From assembly GCA_045534775.1 (NCBI GenBank), contig JAZSKI010000049.1, positions 1 through 64,000 on the forward strand: a stretch of DNA of 64,000 nucleotides. The letters run 5' to 3'. How positions within the stretch are numbered: the stretch's first letter is position 1; each line of letters begins with the position of its first letter. The notes below the pieces were generated by a model. It was not told where the DNA came from. It worked only from the letters and a program-made list of their open reading frames with translations, and ran no database searches. The translations under genes were made by a program, and so were the position numbers. This document shows positions 7,527-15,099 of this stretch, piece after piece. The stretch comes from JAZOTK01 sp045534775. Its GTDB lineage: Bacteria > Bacillota > Clostridia > RUG12999.

Positions 7527-9326
7527 TTACTCAATTACTATTGCATCAAACTTACAGGTTTCCTTACAAACGCCGCATTTGATACATTTTGTGGTATCAA
7601 TGGTGAATGGTGATTTAACCTCGCCTGAAATTGCACCAACGGGACATTTTCTTGAACAGAGGCTACAGCCTTTACATTTATCAGCAACAATCTTGTAGGA
7701 AAGAAGCTCTTTACAAACACCTGCGGGACATTTTTTGTCCACAACGTGTGCTATATATTCATCACGGAAGTATCTGAGTGTACTGAGTATGGGGTTAGGT
7801 GCACTCTGACCGAGACCGCAAAGTGATGCAGATTTAATATTATTACAAAGGGTTTCAAGCTTATCCAAATCTTCGAGACAGCCTTTTCCTTTTGTGATTC
7901 TGTCAAGAATTTCATAAAGACGTTTTGTACCGATACGACACGGAGCACATTTACCGCAGGACTCATCAACAGTAAATTCAAGGAAGAACTTAGCGATGTC
8001 AACCATACAGTTATCCTCGTCCATAACGATAAGACCGCCGGAACCCATCATTGAACCGATGTTCATAAGTGAATCGTAATCAATAGGTGTATCAATGAGA
8101 GATGCAGGAATACATCCTCCCGAGGGACCACCCGTCTGAGCCGCTTTGAATTTCTTTCCGCCCGGAATACCGCCACCAATTTCTTCAACGATTTCGCGGA
8201 GGGTTGTACCCATGGGAACCTCAACAAGACCTGTGTTGTTAATTTTTCCGCCTAAAGCAAATACCTTTGTACCCTTACTCTTTTCAGTACCTATACCCTT
8301 AAACCATTCAACACCTTTGTTGATGATGATAGGAATATTTGCATAGGTTTCAACGTTGTTAAGAAGTGTAGGTTTAGCAAAAAGACCCTTTACTGCAGGG
8401 AACGGAGGACGGGGACGGGGTTCGCCGCGTTTACCTTCAATAGAGTTCATGAGAGCTGTTTCCTCACCACAAACGAAAGCACCCGCACCAAGTCTTATTT
8501 CAAGGTCAAAGCAGAAATCTGTACCAAAGATGTTGTTGCCCAAAAGTCCGTATTCCTTAGCCTGGTCAATAGCTATCTGTAAACGACTAACGGCAATAGG
8601 ATATTCTGCACGGATATAGATAAAGCCTTTATTTGCTCCTACTGCATAAGCCGCAATTGCCATAGCTTCGATTACAGAATGGGGGTCGCCTTCGAGGATT
8701 GAACGGTCCATAAATGCACCGGGGTCACCTTCATCGGCGTTACAGCAAACATATTTCTGGTCGCCCTGTGCTTTGTAAGTAAACTCCCATTTAAGACCTG
8801 TCAAAAAGCCTGCACCACCACGACCGCGAAGTCCTGATTCTTTAATTAAGTTAATAACATCCTCCTGTGACATTTCGGTTAAAACAGTACCCAGTGCCTT
8901 ATAAGCATCTGCACCGATTGCTTCGTCAATATCTTCAGGATTTATAACACCACAGTTACGGAGTGCTATACGCATCTGTTTCTTATAGAAATCAACCTCG
9001 TTAAGAGATTTGATTGTATCTGTATCCTCCTGAACAGTTTCGCTGTAGAGAAGTCTTTTTACAATACGACCCTTAAGTAGATGCTCTTCAACGATTTCCT
9101 TTACATCCTCAGTTTTTACCATATTGTAGAAAGAACCTTCGGGATAAACGATAACTACCGGACCGAGTGCACAAAGACCGAAGCATCCGGTTTTTATAAC
9201 TTTAATTTCTTTATCGAGATTGTTTTCCGCCAGTACCTTTTCAAACTCATCAACAATTTTTTCACTGCCTGATGATGTACAACCGGTACCGCCGCAAACC
9301 AACACGTGAGCTCTGTATAATTCCAT
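7527..9326 (-). CDS. hndC: Hydrogenase NADH-binding flavoprotein subunit (NuoF/HndC/HydB type)
   Basis: A 599-aa diaphorase subunit that carries electrons between NAD(P)H and the hydrogenase. The N-terminus (1-90) is a thioredoxin-like [2Fe-2S] domain (CGGTGC and CFGLC). The NuoF core follows, with GRGGAGF (near residue 168) for NADH, CNADEGDPGAF (near 196) for FMN, and ESCGKCAPCRIGT (near 458) for a [4Fe-4S] cluster. The C-terminus has two ferredoxin motifs (CKGCSLCSRKCPVGA and CIKCGVCKETCKFDA). Extra clusters of this kind are typical of bifurcating HydB and Hnd enzymes. It sits between hndB and hndD with gaps of about 16-19 bp. Role as part of the hydrogenase complex is well supported; the exact nicotinamide partner is not visible. 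Confidence 0.94.
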   Translation of the reverse strand: MELYRAHVLVCGGTGCTSSGSEKIVDEFEKVLAENNLDKEIKVIKTGCFGLCALGPVVIVYPEGSFYNMVKTEDVKEIVEEHLLKGRIVKRLLYSETVQEDTDTIKSLNEVDFYKKQMRIALRNCGVINPEDIDEAIGADAYKALGTVLTEMSQEDVINLIKESGLRGRGGAGFLTGLKWEFTYKAQGDQKYVCCNADEGDPGAFMDRSILEGDPHSVIEAMAIAAYAVGANKGFIYIRAEYPIAVSRLQIAIDQAKEYGLLGNNIFGTDFCFDLEIRLGAGAFVCGEETALMNSIEGKRGEPRPRPPFPAVKGLFAKPTLLNNVETYANIPIIINKGVEWFKGIGTEKSKGTKVFALGGKINNTGLVEVPMGTTLREIVEEIGGGIPGGKKFKAAQTGGPSGGCIPASLIDTPIDYDSLMNIGSMMGSGGLIVMDEDNCMVDIAKFFLEFTVDESCGKCAPCRIGTKRLYEILDRITKGKGCLEDLDKLETLCNNIKSASLCGLGQSAPNPILSTLRYFRDEYIAHVVDKKCPAGVCKELLSYKIVADKCKGCSLCSRKCPVGAISGEVKSPFTIDTTKCIKCGVCKETCKFDAIVIE

Positions 9327-9345
9327 TGTTTAAACCCCTCCTTAA

Positions 9346-9714
9346 TTATTCCGCCGCACCGATTGTATATTCGGTAACAACTTTACCGTTAACAATGTGG
9401 TCGTTTATAATTTTAACTGCCTTCTCAGGTGTAACCTTTACATAGGTAATCTTTTCGCCTTCAGGTGAATATACCTCTACGATAGGCTCAAGACGGCACA
9501 TACCTATACAGCCGGTCTGTGTTACCTTAACATGCTCCAGATTTCTTTTCTGAGCTTCCTCAGCCAAAGCTGCAAGCACAGGTCTTGCACCTGCCGCAAT
9601 ACCACAGGTAGCCATACCTACAACTATTCTGTAGCCTGCTTCCTTATCGTTACGCATCTGTATGTTATTCTGCACTTGCTCTCTTATTTTTTTGAGTTCT
9701 TCAAGACTTTTCAT
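9346..9714 (-). CDS. hndB: HndB-like [2Fe-2S] thioredoxin-fold protein
   Basis: A 122-aa protein of the (2Fe-2S) ferredoxin family related to HndB and the N-terminus of HndC. Four conserved Cys appear as ATCGIAAGA with QTGCIGMC and nearby residues, the usual thioredoxin-like cluster site; the segment RLEPIVEVYSPEG follows it as in HndB. The helical N-terminus (MKSLEELKKIREQ) is typical. The longer frame begins at 9723, but AGGA abuts that ATG with no spacing, while it is nine bases from the ATG at 9714, which I take as the start. Likely an electron-transfer subunit or docking protein of the hydrogenase. Confidence 0.88.
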   Translation of the reverse strand: MKSLEELKKIREQVQNNIQMRNDKEAGYRIVVGMATCGIAAGARPVLAALAEEAQKRNLEHVKVTQTGCIGMCRLEPIVEVYSPEGEKITYVKVTPEKAVKIINDHIVNGKVVTEYTIGAAE

Positions 9715-9729
9715 TAAATTCATTCCTTT

Positions 9730-10281
9730 CTAATAAGTTGTGGCACCAACGGACGCCAGCCCTTCATTTATATACTGTTTAATCCATTCCAGGACCTCGT
9801 ATTCACTTAAAGGCACATCGCCCAAAGCATCTCTTATTTCCTTTGTATCGAAAACAAATTTCCCACTATCGGTAGTATGAGAATAAACAAAATCAAGCTC
9901 CGCATTCATAGATATAAGGGAAATCATCGTTCCCGTCATATCACCTAAAGGACTTCTGTCGATATTGTCATGCACAAAGGTCGCTGTGACCTTTGTTCCC
10001 ACACCTTTTTCCGATTCAATTTTAAATTCACCGCCCGCCTGCTCTGCCGCCATTTTAAAAAGGGGCAATCCGAGTCCCACTTTTCTGGTAGTTCTAGTAG
10101 TGGTAAAGGGGTCAGTTACCTTACTCAAAAATTCCTCATCCATTCCGCAGCCGTTATCGGTTATATGTATCGCAAGAACGTTTTTTTTAAGACTTTCTTC
10201 AATTTTAATACCTATCTCCGTAGCCTTTGCCGAAACTGAGTTTTGAGCTATATCAAGTATATTAAGGGAGATCTCCTTCAT
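9730..10281 (-). CDS. Orphan histidine-kinase-type ATPase in the hydrogenase operon
   Basis: A 183-aa protein made of a GHKL (HATPase_c) domain without a dimerisation/His domain or sensor. The N box (DIAQNSVSAKA, near residue 10), G1 box (TDNGCGMD, near 41) and G2 box (GLGLPLF, near 71) with a later GTKVT are present, so ATP binding is likely. Genes of this kind recur inside clostridial hydrogenase operons between the NuoE and HndB genes. It resembles an anti-sigma-factor kinase (SpoIIAB-like) more than a sensor kinase, but no partner is visible. The function is unknown; it may regulate or phosphorylate a protein linked to hydrogen metabolism. The C-terminal 60 residues are outside the ATPase fold. 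Confidence 0.85.
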   Translation of the reverse strand: MKEISLNILDIAQNSVSAKATEIGIKIEESLKKNVLAIHITDNGCGMDEEFLSKVTDPFTTTRTTRKVGLGLPLFKMAAEQAGGEFKIESEKGVGTKVTATFVHDNIDRSPLGDMTGTMISLISMNAELDFVYSHTTDSGKFVFDTKEIRDALGDVPLSEYEVLEWIKQYINEGLASVGATTY

Positions 10282-10283
10282 AA

Positions 10284-10781
10284 TTACATAGCCATATATT
10301 TAGCCAAAATTCCATCAACATCATCAACGGTAAGCTTGCCGTAAACCTCATCATTTACAGTAAGTACAGGTGCAAGACCGCAGGCACCGATACAACGTGT
10401 TGCATCAATGGAGAATTTACCGTCAGATGTACAGGAGCCTACTTCAATACCAAGATTTTTCTTGAACTTTTCAAGAATATCGCCGCTGCCCTTAACATAG
10501 CAAGCCGTTCCGAGACAAACAGCAATCTGATACTGCCCCTTCGGTGTCAGCGAGAACTGCGTGTAGAAGGTAACAACACCGTAAATTTCCGTTAAAGAAA
10601 TTCCTAAGCCTTCAGAAATAATTTTCTGAACCTCAATGGGCAAATACCCGTAAATTTCCTGAGCGCCGTGAAGCACAGGGATAAGTGCACCCTGAACATC
10701 TTTGTAGCGTTCAATCAAAGCCAATAACTCTTTTTCCTGCTCTTTTGTACCCTTGAAAGCAGGCACTGCATTTTTAGCCAT
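10284..10781 (-). CDS. hndA: Hydrogenase NuoE-like subunit (HndA/HydC type)
   Basis: The 165-aa first gene of the operon. It has the NuoE layout: a helical N-terminal part (residues 1-75, LPIEVQKIISEGLGI) and a thioredoxin-like [2Fe-2S] domain with CLGTACYVKG (near 91) and ATRCIGACGLAPV (near 132). It passes electrons with HndC. The start ATG at 10781 has GGGAGG at good spacing. Upstream lie a predicted extended -10 promoter and a near-consensus Rex site, so the operon is probably repressed when NADH/NAD+ is low. Confidence 0.93.
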   Translation of the reverse strand: MAKNAVPAFKGTKEQEKELLALIERYKDVQGALIPVLHGAQEIYGYLPIEVQKIISEGLGISLTEIYGVVTFYTQFSLTPKGQYQIAVCLGTACYVKGSGDILEKFKKNLGIEVGSCTSDGKFSIDATRCIGACGLAPVLTVNDEVYGKLTVDDVDGILAKYMAM

Positions 10782-10835
10782 TATTTTTTCCTCCCATAAT
10801 AGTAATTTTTAAACTCCATACCGCAAAGCGATACT

Positions 10836-10853
10836 TCGTTAAGTTTTTAACAA
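10836..10853 (-). promoter_or_regulatory. Predicted Rex operator upstream of the hydrogenase operon
   Basis: On the minus strand this reads TTGTTAAAAACTTAACGA, matching 13 of the 14 fixed positions of the Rex consensus TTGTTAA-N4-TTAACAA. It lies downstream of the predicted start of transcription, where bound Rex would block elongation. No rex gene is in the window. Confidence 0.75.
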
Positions 10854-10857
10854 TTTG

Positions 10858-10878
10858 TTGTGCACAAAAAACGCACAA
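10858..10878 (-). promoter_or_regulatory. TTGTGC repeats next to the Rex site
   Basis: A perfect 10-bp palindrome TTGTGCACAA (10858-10867) is followed by another minus-strand TTGTGC (10873-10878). The two direct copies are 11 bp apart, about one helical turn. This may be a second operator; no regulator is assigned. Confidence 0.35.
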
Positions 10879-10882
10879 ATCA

Positions 10883-10891
10883 ATTATAACA
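10883..10891 (-). promoter_or_regulatory. Predicted extended -10 of the hydrogenase promoter
   Basis: The minus strand reads TGTTATAAT: a perfect TATAAT with a TG extension. The -35 region upstream is weak (A/T-rich, no clear TTGACA), as is usual for extended -10 promoters. Confidence 0.6.
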
Positions 10892-10924
10892 TTTTTTTTA
10901 GAAAAAATCTATAGTCTTTTTAAA

Positions 10925-11641
10925 TTATAGTAGAAAATTATTCATGAAATTAATGATTTTTTTTGTACATTTTTCACAATCCGACAAAAAATTCACTTTT
11001 TCGGAGATATCCCACAGAAAATGTGCATCGGAGCTACTGATGATATTATATGACCTTTCAAGCCCGTTTTTAAGTACAAACTCCTCTGCTGTGGGCTTTT
11101 TTGATATTTCAACGGTGGTAAAACCATATTCCGGCGGTATCATACCAAGGTTCGAGATTACGGAATATGCCGATTTATCCACGTGCGCCGGAACAGGTGC
11201 TCCCCCGAAGCGTCGCACAAGGGCTGCTGCATCATCAATCTGAAGCGTCAACGCACAGCTGAGCAGCTGTTCAACATTTTCTTTAATGTTATCCTCTTCA
11301 TCAAAAATGTACTGATTTCCGAAAATATCCACTCTGTTTTCTATGGGCTGACGATATTTTCCTATTTCTTTTTCAAACTCTTCTGCCACATCTACGGTTT
11401 CGAAATAGCACAGCAAATGGATTTCTTCTGCCGTTTCCAGCTCCATACCCGGCAAAAGTAATATCCCCTGCTGCTTTGCAAGCTTTGATATAACCCGCAG
11501 ATTTCCGACAGTGTTATGGTCCGTTACGGCAATGGCATCCAGCCCCTTTATCATTGCCATATTAACTATATTATTCGGTGTCATATCATCGTCTCCGCAG
11601 GGTGACAACGCTGAGTGAATATGAAAATCATAATAAAACAT
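10925..11641 (-). CDS. PHP-domain phosphoesterase
   Basis: A 238-aa polymerase-and-histidinol-phosphatase fold hydrolase. Metal ligands are visible in order: DFHIHSALSPCGDDD (near residue 5), AVTDHNTVGN (near 38), the Glu of PGMELETAEEIHL (near 66), PAHVDKSAY (near 150) and SSSDAHF (near 202). The substrate is unknown; relatives act on phosphate esters or nucleotides. It lies downstream of the LUD gene by 25 bp and upstream of the hydrogenase promoter, in the same direction. PHP genes are often found beside clostridial hydrogenase operons, so a link is possible. Confidence 0.88.
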   Translation of the reverse strand: MFYYDFHIHSALSPCGDDDMTPNNIVNMAMIKGLDAIAVTDHNTVGNLRVISKLAKQQGILLLPGMELETAEEIHLLCYFETVDVAEEFEKEIGKYRQPIENRVDIFGNQYIFDEEDNIKENVEQLLSCALTLQIDDAAALVRRFGGAPVPAHVDKSAYSVISNLGMIPPEYGFTTVEISKKPTAEEFVLKNGLERSYNIISSSDAHFLWDISEKVNFLSDCEKCTKKIINFMNNFLL

Positions 11642-11666
11642 AATACTACCACTCCACAGCTGATAA

Positions 11667-12287
11667 TTAATAGCCTGCGTTTTCTCCCACTATAATCACC
11701 TTAATCCTGCCCTTGACCCGTTGTCTTGAGGAAATAAGCCAATCGGCACAAATTCTGTCATCGCCGTCACAGCCCTTGAAGCTTTTCTCCGATACGCATA
11801 CGCCTTTTTTACTGCAATAGGTGTCACAGCTTAATCTGACACAGTTTTTCGGCGCGGCTTCTTTTTTGATTCTTTGCACGCCTTCTTCTATATTTTTTAC
11901 AATTTTATTTATACCTGCCACCATAATCACCGATTTCGGTCCGAAGGCAATAGCCGCTATTCTGTTGGCGTTTCCGTCACAGTTGATAAGCTCTCCTGTC
12001 TCCGTTAAAGCATTTGTACTGCAAAGATAATTATCTGCCCCAAAGGTTTTTCTGTAAATTTCAGGCACATCGGCATTTTCTGCATATCTATCAAAAAATT
12101 CGTATCTGCCGCCTCGGAGATAGTCTATAACTCCACATTCAAAAAGGCTCATAGACCCACCTACGGCTACACTCTCCCCTTCCGCCATCAATTTATCCAG
12201 AAGAGGGATAACCTCTGCCTTTGTTTCAACATAGTAGGCTTCCATATTATTTTTCTTTAAATTTTCCAATACCTTTTCAATATTCAT
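11667..12287 (-). CDS. LUD-domain protein (LutC/YkgG-like)
   Basis: A 206-aa protein of the lactate-utilisation (LUD, DUF162) family. The glycine-rich VAVGGSMSLFECG segment and the conserved NANRIAAIAFGPKSVIMVAGINKIV stretch (split here at residues about 115-140) are family hallmarks. The C-terminus has five cysteines (CDTYCSKKGVC and following), which could bind metal. Single-domain clostridial LUD proteins have no assigned reaction. The frame opens earlier at 12320, but GGACGGAG lies just upstream of the ATG at 12287, which also overlaps the MATE gene's last 11 bases and suggests coupled translation. Confidence 0.85.
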   Translation of the reverse strand: MNIEKVLENLKKNNMEAYYVETKAEVIPLLDKLMAEGESVAVGGSMSLFECGVIDYLRGGRYEFFDRYAENADVPEIYRKTFGADNYLCSTNALTETGELINCDGNANRIAAIAFGPKSVIMVAGINKIVKNIEEGVQRIKKEAAPKNCVRLSCDTYCSKKGVCVSEKSFKGCDGDDRICADWLISSRQRVKGRIKVIIVGENAGY

Positions 12288-13647
12288 ATTCTCCGTCCTT
12301 TCTTCTGTTATATATAGCATACAGCTTCTTAAAGCATCTCTTATAAAGCATCAGATGTGCAAGTGTTGTTATTATCCAAGAAATTAAATAGGATAAATAA
12401 AGGCACTCCATAGTCGGTACTATTTTAAACACTGTACATATCCAGATAATTCTGAAAACGCAAGCTCCAAGCAAGGATATGACCATAGGTTCTATTGAAT
12501 AGCCTATTCCCCTCAACGCCCCTGCCGCTACCTCCATAGTGCCGCAGATGAAATAACCGGTTATAATGTATTTCATTCTTAAAAGTCCATAATTAATAAC
12601 CTCTATGTCCGTTGAATACATACCCAAAAGAGGCATTGCCAGCAGCATTACCACCGCCGATAATACTGCACCTACCACCGTTACAAGTCCCATTGTAATG
12701 GGCAAGCCTTTCTTTATCCTGCCGAAATTCCCGCTGCCGATATTCTGACCGTTGTAGGTAATAATTCCGTGATGAAAAGCGTTCATCGCTATATAAACAA
12801 AGCCTTCTATGTTTCCTGCCGCCGCACTGCCTGCCATTGCAACTGCGCCAAAGGAATTTATTGAGGTCTGTATTATTATATTTGAAAAAGAAAAGCAAAT
12901 TCCCTGTATTCCCGCAGGAAGCCCTGTTCTTGTAATATTCAGAAAGGCTTTTTTATGAATTTTAAGCTTCCTGATTTCCAAAAGCCCCTGCGACCCTTTT
13001 AAACAGCCGATGGTACAAAAAGCCGATATGTATTGAGATATTATGGTAGCAAGAGCAACTCCCGCCACATCCATTTTAAATTTTATTACAAACAGCAGGT
13101 TGAGTGCCACATTTATTACTCCCGATACGGTAAGAAAATAAAGGGGGCGTCTCGTATCGCCCATAGCACGAAGTATTCCGCTTCCGAAATTATACAGCAT
13201 AAGCCCCGGTGCACCCAAAAAATATATCCGCAGATACAGGGTTGACAGGTCAATGACCTCCTTCGGGGAATCCATAATTTTAAGCATCATCCTCGAAAAT
13301 ACTATCCCTATCGCCATCACTATAAGTCCGCTGAAAAATCCCATAGCTACAGCTGTATGAGAAACCTCTTCCATATCCCTTCGGTCTTTTGCACCTATCG
13401 CCCGTGACATAGTAACATTTACGCCGATGGAAAGTCCTACAAAGACATTGATAATAAAATTTATCAGACTGCTCGTAGAGCCTACCGCCGCCAGGGAGTT
13501 GCCACCTGCAAACCTACCCACAATCACCACATCTGCCGCATTATAAATAAGCTGTAATATTCCCGAAAGTGCAAGAGGCAGTGTATAAAGCAACATATTT
13601 TTTACTATACTCCCCTTGCTCATATCTATTTCATATTTACCTTGCAT
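12277..13647 (-). CDS. MATE-family multidrug/metabolite exporter
   Basis: A 456-aa inner-membrane antiporter with about 12 hydrophobic helices and the two-fold repeat of the MATE family; the opening MSKGSIVKNMLLYTLPLALSG and the following AADVVIVGRFAG segment are typical. These proteins export cationic compounds against Na+ or H+. The gene is the first of a MATE-LUD-PHP set and has its own promoter (13669-13697), divergent from the AbrB-like gene. The substrate is not predictable. Confidence 0.93.
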   Translation of the reverse strand: MQGKYEIDMSKGSIVKNMLLYTLPLALSGILQLIYNAADVVIVGRFAGGNSLAAVGSTSSLINFIINVFVGLSIGVNVTMSRAIGAKDRRDMEEVSHTAVAMGFFSGLIVMAIGIVFSRMMLKIMDSPKEVIDLSTLYLRIYFLGAPGLMLYNFGSGILRAMGDTRRPLYFLTVSGVINVALNLLFVIKFKMDVAGVALATIISQYISAFCTIGCLKGSQGLLEIRKLKIHKKAFLNITRTGLPAGIQGICFSFSNIIIQTSINSFGAVAMAGSAAAGNIEGFVYIAMNAFHHGIITYNGQNIGSGNFGRIKKGLPITMGLVTVVGAVLSAVVMLLAMPLLGMYSTDIEVINYGLLRMKYIITGYFICGTMEVAAGALRGIGYSIEPMVISLLGACVFRIIWICTVFKIVPTMECLYLSYLISWIITTLAHLMLYKRCFKKLYAIYNRRKDGEYEY

Positions 13648-13668
13648 ACTATCACTCTTTTCATATCT

Positions 13669-13697
13669 ATTCTACCACAAAAAAATCCATTTTGCAA
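13669..13697 (-). promoter_or_regulatory. Predicted promoter of the MATE operon
   Basis: Minus strand: TTGCAA (-35, 13692-13697), 17 bp spacer, TAGAAT (-10, 13669-13674) preceded by TGTGG. It lies 22 bp from the MATE start. Confidence 0.6.
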
Positions 13698-13744
13698 TAG
13701 CTTTGGGTATTTATTTCCAAAATTTATTTTTTATTTAAAACATA

Positions 13745-13773
13745 TTGACTAAAATGTAATAATATGGTATAAT
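13745..13773 (+). promoter_or_regulatory. Predicted promoter of the double-AbrB gene
   Basis: TTGACT (-35, 13745-13750), 17 bp spacer, TATAAT (-10, 13768-13773), with TGG before the -10. This is one of the best promoter matches in the window. Confidence 0.8.
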
Positions 13774-13807
13774 CAAGATATAGAATTTAAAAAGGAGGTT
13801 TTGTCTT

Positions 13808-14212
13808 ATGAAATCCACCGGTATTGTTCGTAAGGTTGACCAGCTTGGTCGAATCGTAATTCCGAAAGAGCTTCGCAGGACATTAAATCTTGTTGAAAAT
13901 AAAGATTCCCTTGAAATTTATATTGAAAAAAATACTATTCTTTTAAAGAAATTCGTTGGTGGTGACGAAAAAAGCAGTATGACCCGCGGCATCGACCCTC
14001 TGGGTCGAATTGTTCTGCCTATTGAGCTTCGCCGTCGTCTGGATATTGCGGAAGAAAGGGATTCCCTTGAAATATATATAGACCACACCACCATAATACT
14101 TAAGAAATATGAACCGGCGTGTGTGTTCTGCCAGAACGCCCGCAATGTTTTCACCTTTAAGGGTAAGAATATCTGCCCCGCCTGTCTGGAGGAGCTTAAA
14201 GCTATAAACTAA
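13808..14212 (+). CDS. Regulator with two AbrB domains and a zinc-ribbon-like tail
   Basis: A 134-aa protein. Residues 1-50 and 56-100 are two SpoVT/AbrB DNA-binding domains in one chain: MKSTGIVRKVDQLGRIVIPK and GIDPLGRIVLPIELRRRL, each followed by DSLEIYI and I-LKK. The tail (104-134) has CVFC and CPAC pairs about 14 residues apart, probably a zinc knuckle. Standard AbrB has a single N-terminal domain that pairs with a second subunit; here one chain could form a complete DNA-binding unit. The gene has its own strong promoter and an AAAGGAGG ribosome site. Targets are unknown; AbrB proteins repress transition-state genes. It is followed by a hairpin before uppP. Confidence 0.85.
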   Translation: MKSTGIVRKVDQLGRIVIPKELRRTLNLVENKDSLEIYIEKNTILLKKFVGGDEKSSMTRGIDPLGRIVLPIELRRRLDIAEERDSLEIYIDHTTIILKKYEPACVFCQNARNVFTFKGKNICPACLEELKAIN

Positions 14213-14217
14213 ACCGA

Positions 14218-14255
14218 TGAGAAGTCTTGCGAGGGCAAGGGCTTCTCATACTTTT
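14218..14255 (+). terminator. Hairpin terminator or attenuator before uppP
   Basis: TGAGAAG (14218-14224) pairs with CTTCTCA (14242-14248), and inside it CTTGC (14226-14230) pairs with GCAAG (14235-14239). A short TTTT follows. It could end the AbrB transcript or reduce read-through into uppP. Confidence 0.6.
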
Positions 14256-14269
14256 AATGGAGGATTATT

Positions 14270-15085
14270 ATGTTTATTGAAATTATAAAATCTTGTGTTC
14301 TGGGAATAATTCAGGGTATTACCGAATGGTTGCCCATCAGCAGTACAGGTCATCTTATTCTCGTAAATGAATTTCTGAAGCTGAACTGTTCAGAGGAATT
14401 CTGGAGTCTCTATGAGGTTATAATTCAGCTTGGGTCAATCCTCGCCGTGCTTGTGCTTTATTTTTACAGGCTCAACCCCTTCTCTCCGAAGAAAACCTCC
14501 GAAGAGAAAAAAAGCACCTTTAATATGTGGTTCAAGGTAATTATCGGCTCCTTGCCTGTAGCGGTTATCGGCGTGCTGTTTAATGACTATATCCCCGACC
14601 ATCCTTTCGTTATTGCGGCGGCACTTATAGCTTACGGTGTGCTGTTCATTGTAATCGAGAAGATGTCAAAAAAACCGAAAACCAATTCCATTGAAGGAAT
14701 GTCCTTCTTGAAATCCTTGGGTATAGGTCTGTTTCAGACGCTTTCCATTATTCCCGGCACCTCTCGGAGCGGTTCAACCATCATGGGTGCTGTAATACTC
14801 GGCACTTCACGACCCGTGGCGGCTGAATATTCTTTTTTTCTTGCAATACCCGCTATGGTTGGTGCAAGTCTTCTCCGTGTATATAAATTCATAAAAGAAT
14901 GCGGCCTTGTTTTTACTTCCACAGAAATCGTTGTAATGCTGACGGGTATGGCAGTCTCCTTTGTTGTATCGGTATTTGCTATTAAATTCCTGATGGATTA
15001 TATTAAAAAACACGATTTCACTGCCTTTGGATATTACAGAATTATCTTAGGTATTATAGTGCTTCTTTATTTTGCATTCATTTAA
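14270..15085 (+). CDS. uppP: Undecaprenyl-diphosphatase
   Basis: A membrane enzyme that removes a phosphate from undecaprenyl diphosphate, recycling the lipid carrier for wall synthesis and giving bacitracin tolerance. The 271-aa sequence has the family signatures QGITEWLPISSTGH (near residue 17) and PGTSRSGSTI (near 163), plus about eight membrane helices. GGAGG sits upstream of the ATG. It lies 15 bp before mutS2, so the two are probably co-transcribed. Confidence 0.96.
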   Translation: MFIEIIKSCVLGIIQGITEWLPISSTGHLILVNEFLKLNCSEEFWSLYEVIIQLGSILAVLVLYFYRLNPFSPKKTSEEKKSTFNMWFKVIIGSLPVAVIGVLFNDYIPDHPFVIAAALIAYGVLFIVIEKMSKKPKTNSIEGMSFLKSLGIGLFQTLSIIPGTSRSGSTIMGAVILGTSRPVAAEYSFFLAIPAMVGASLLRVYKFIKECGLVFTSTEIVVMLTGMAVSFVVSVFAIKFLMDYIKKHDFTAFGYYRIILGIIVLLYFAFI

Positions 15086-15099
15086 AGGAAGGATAAAAA

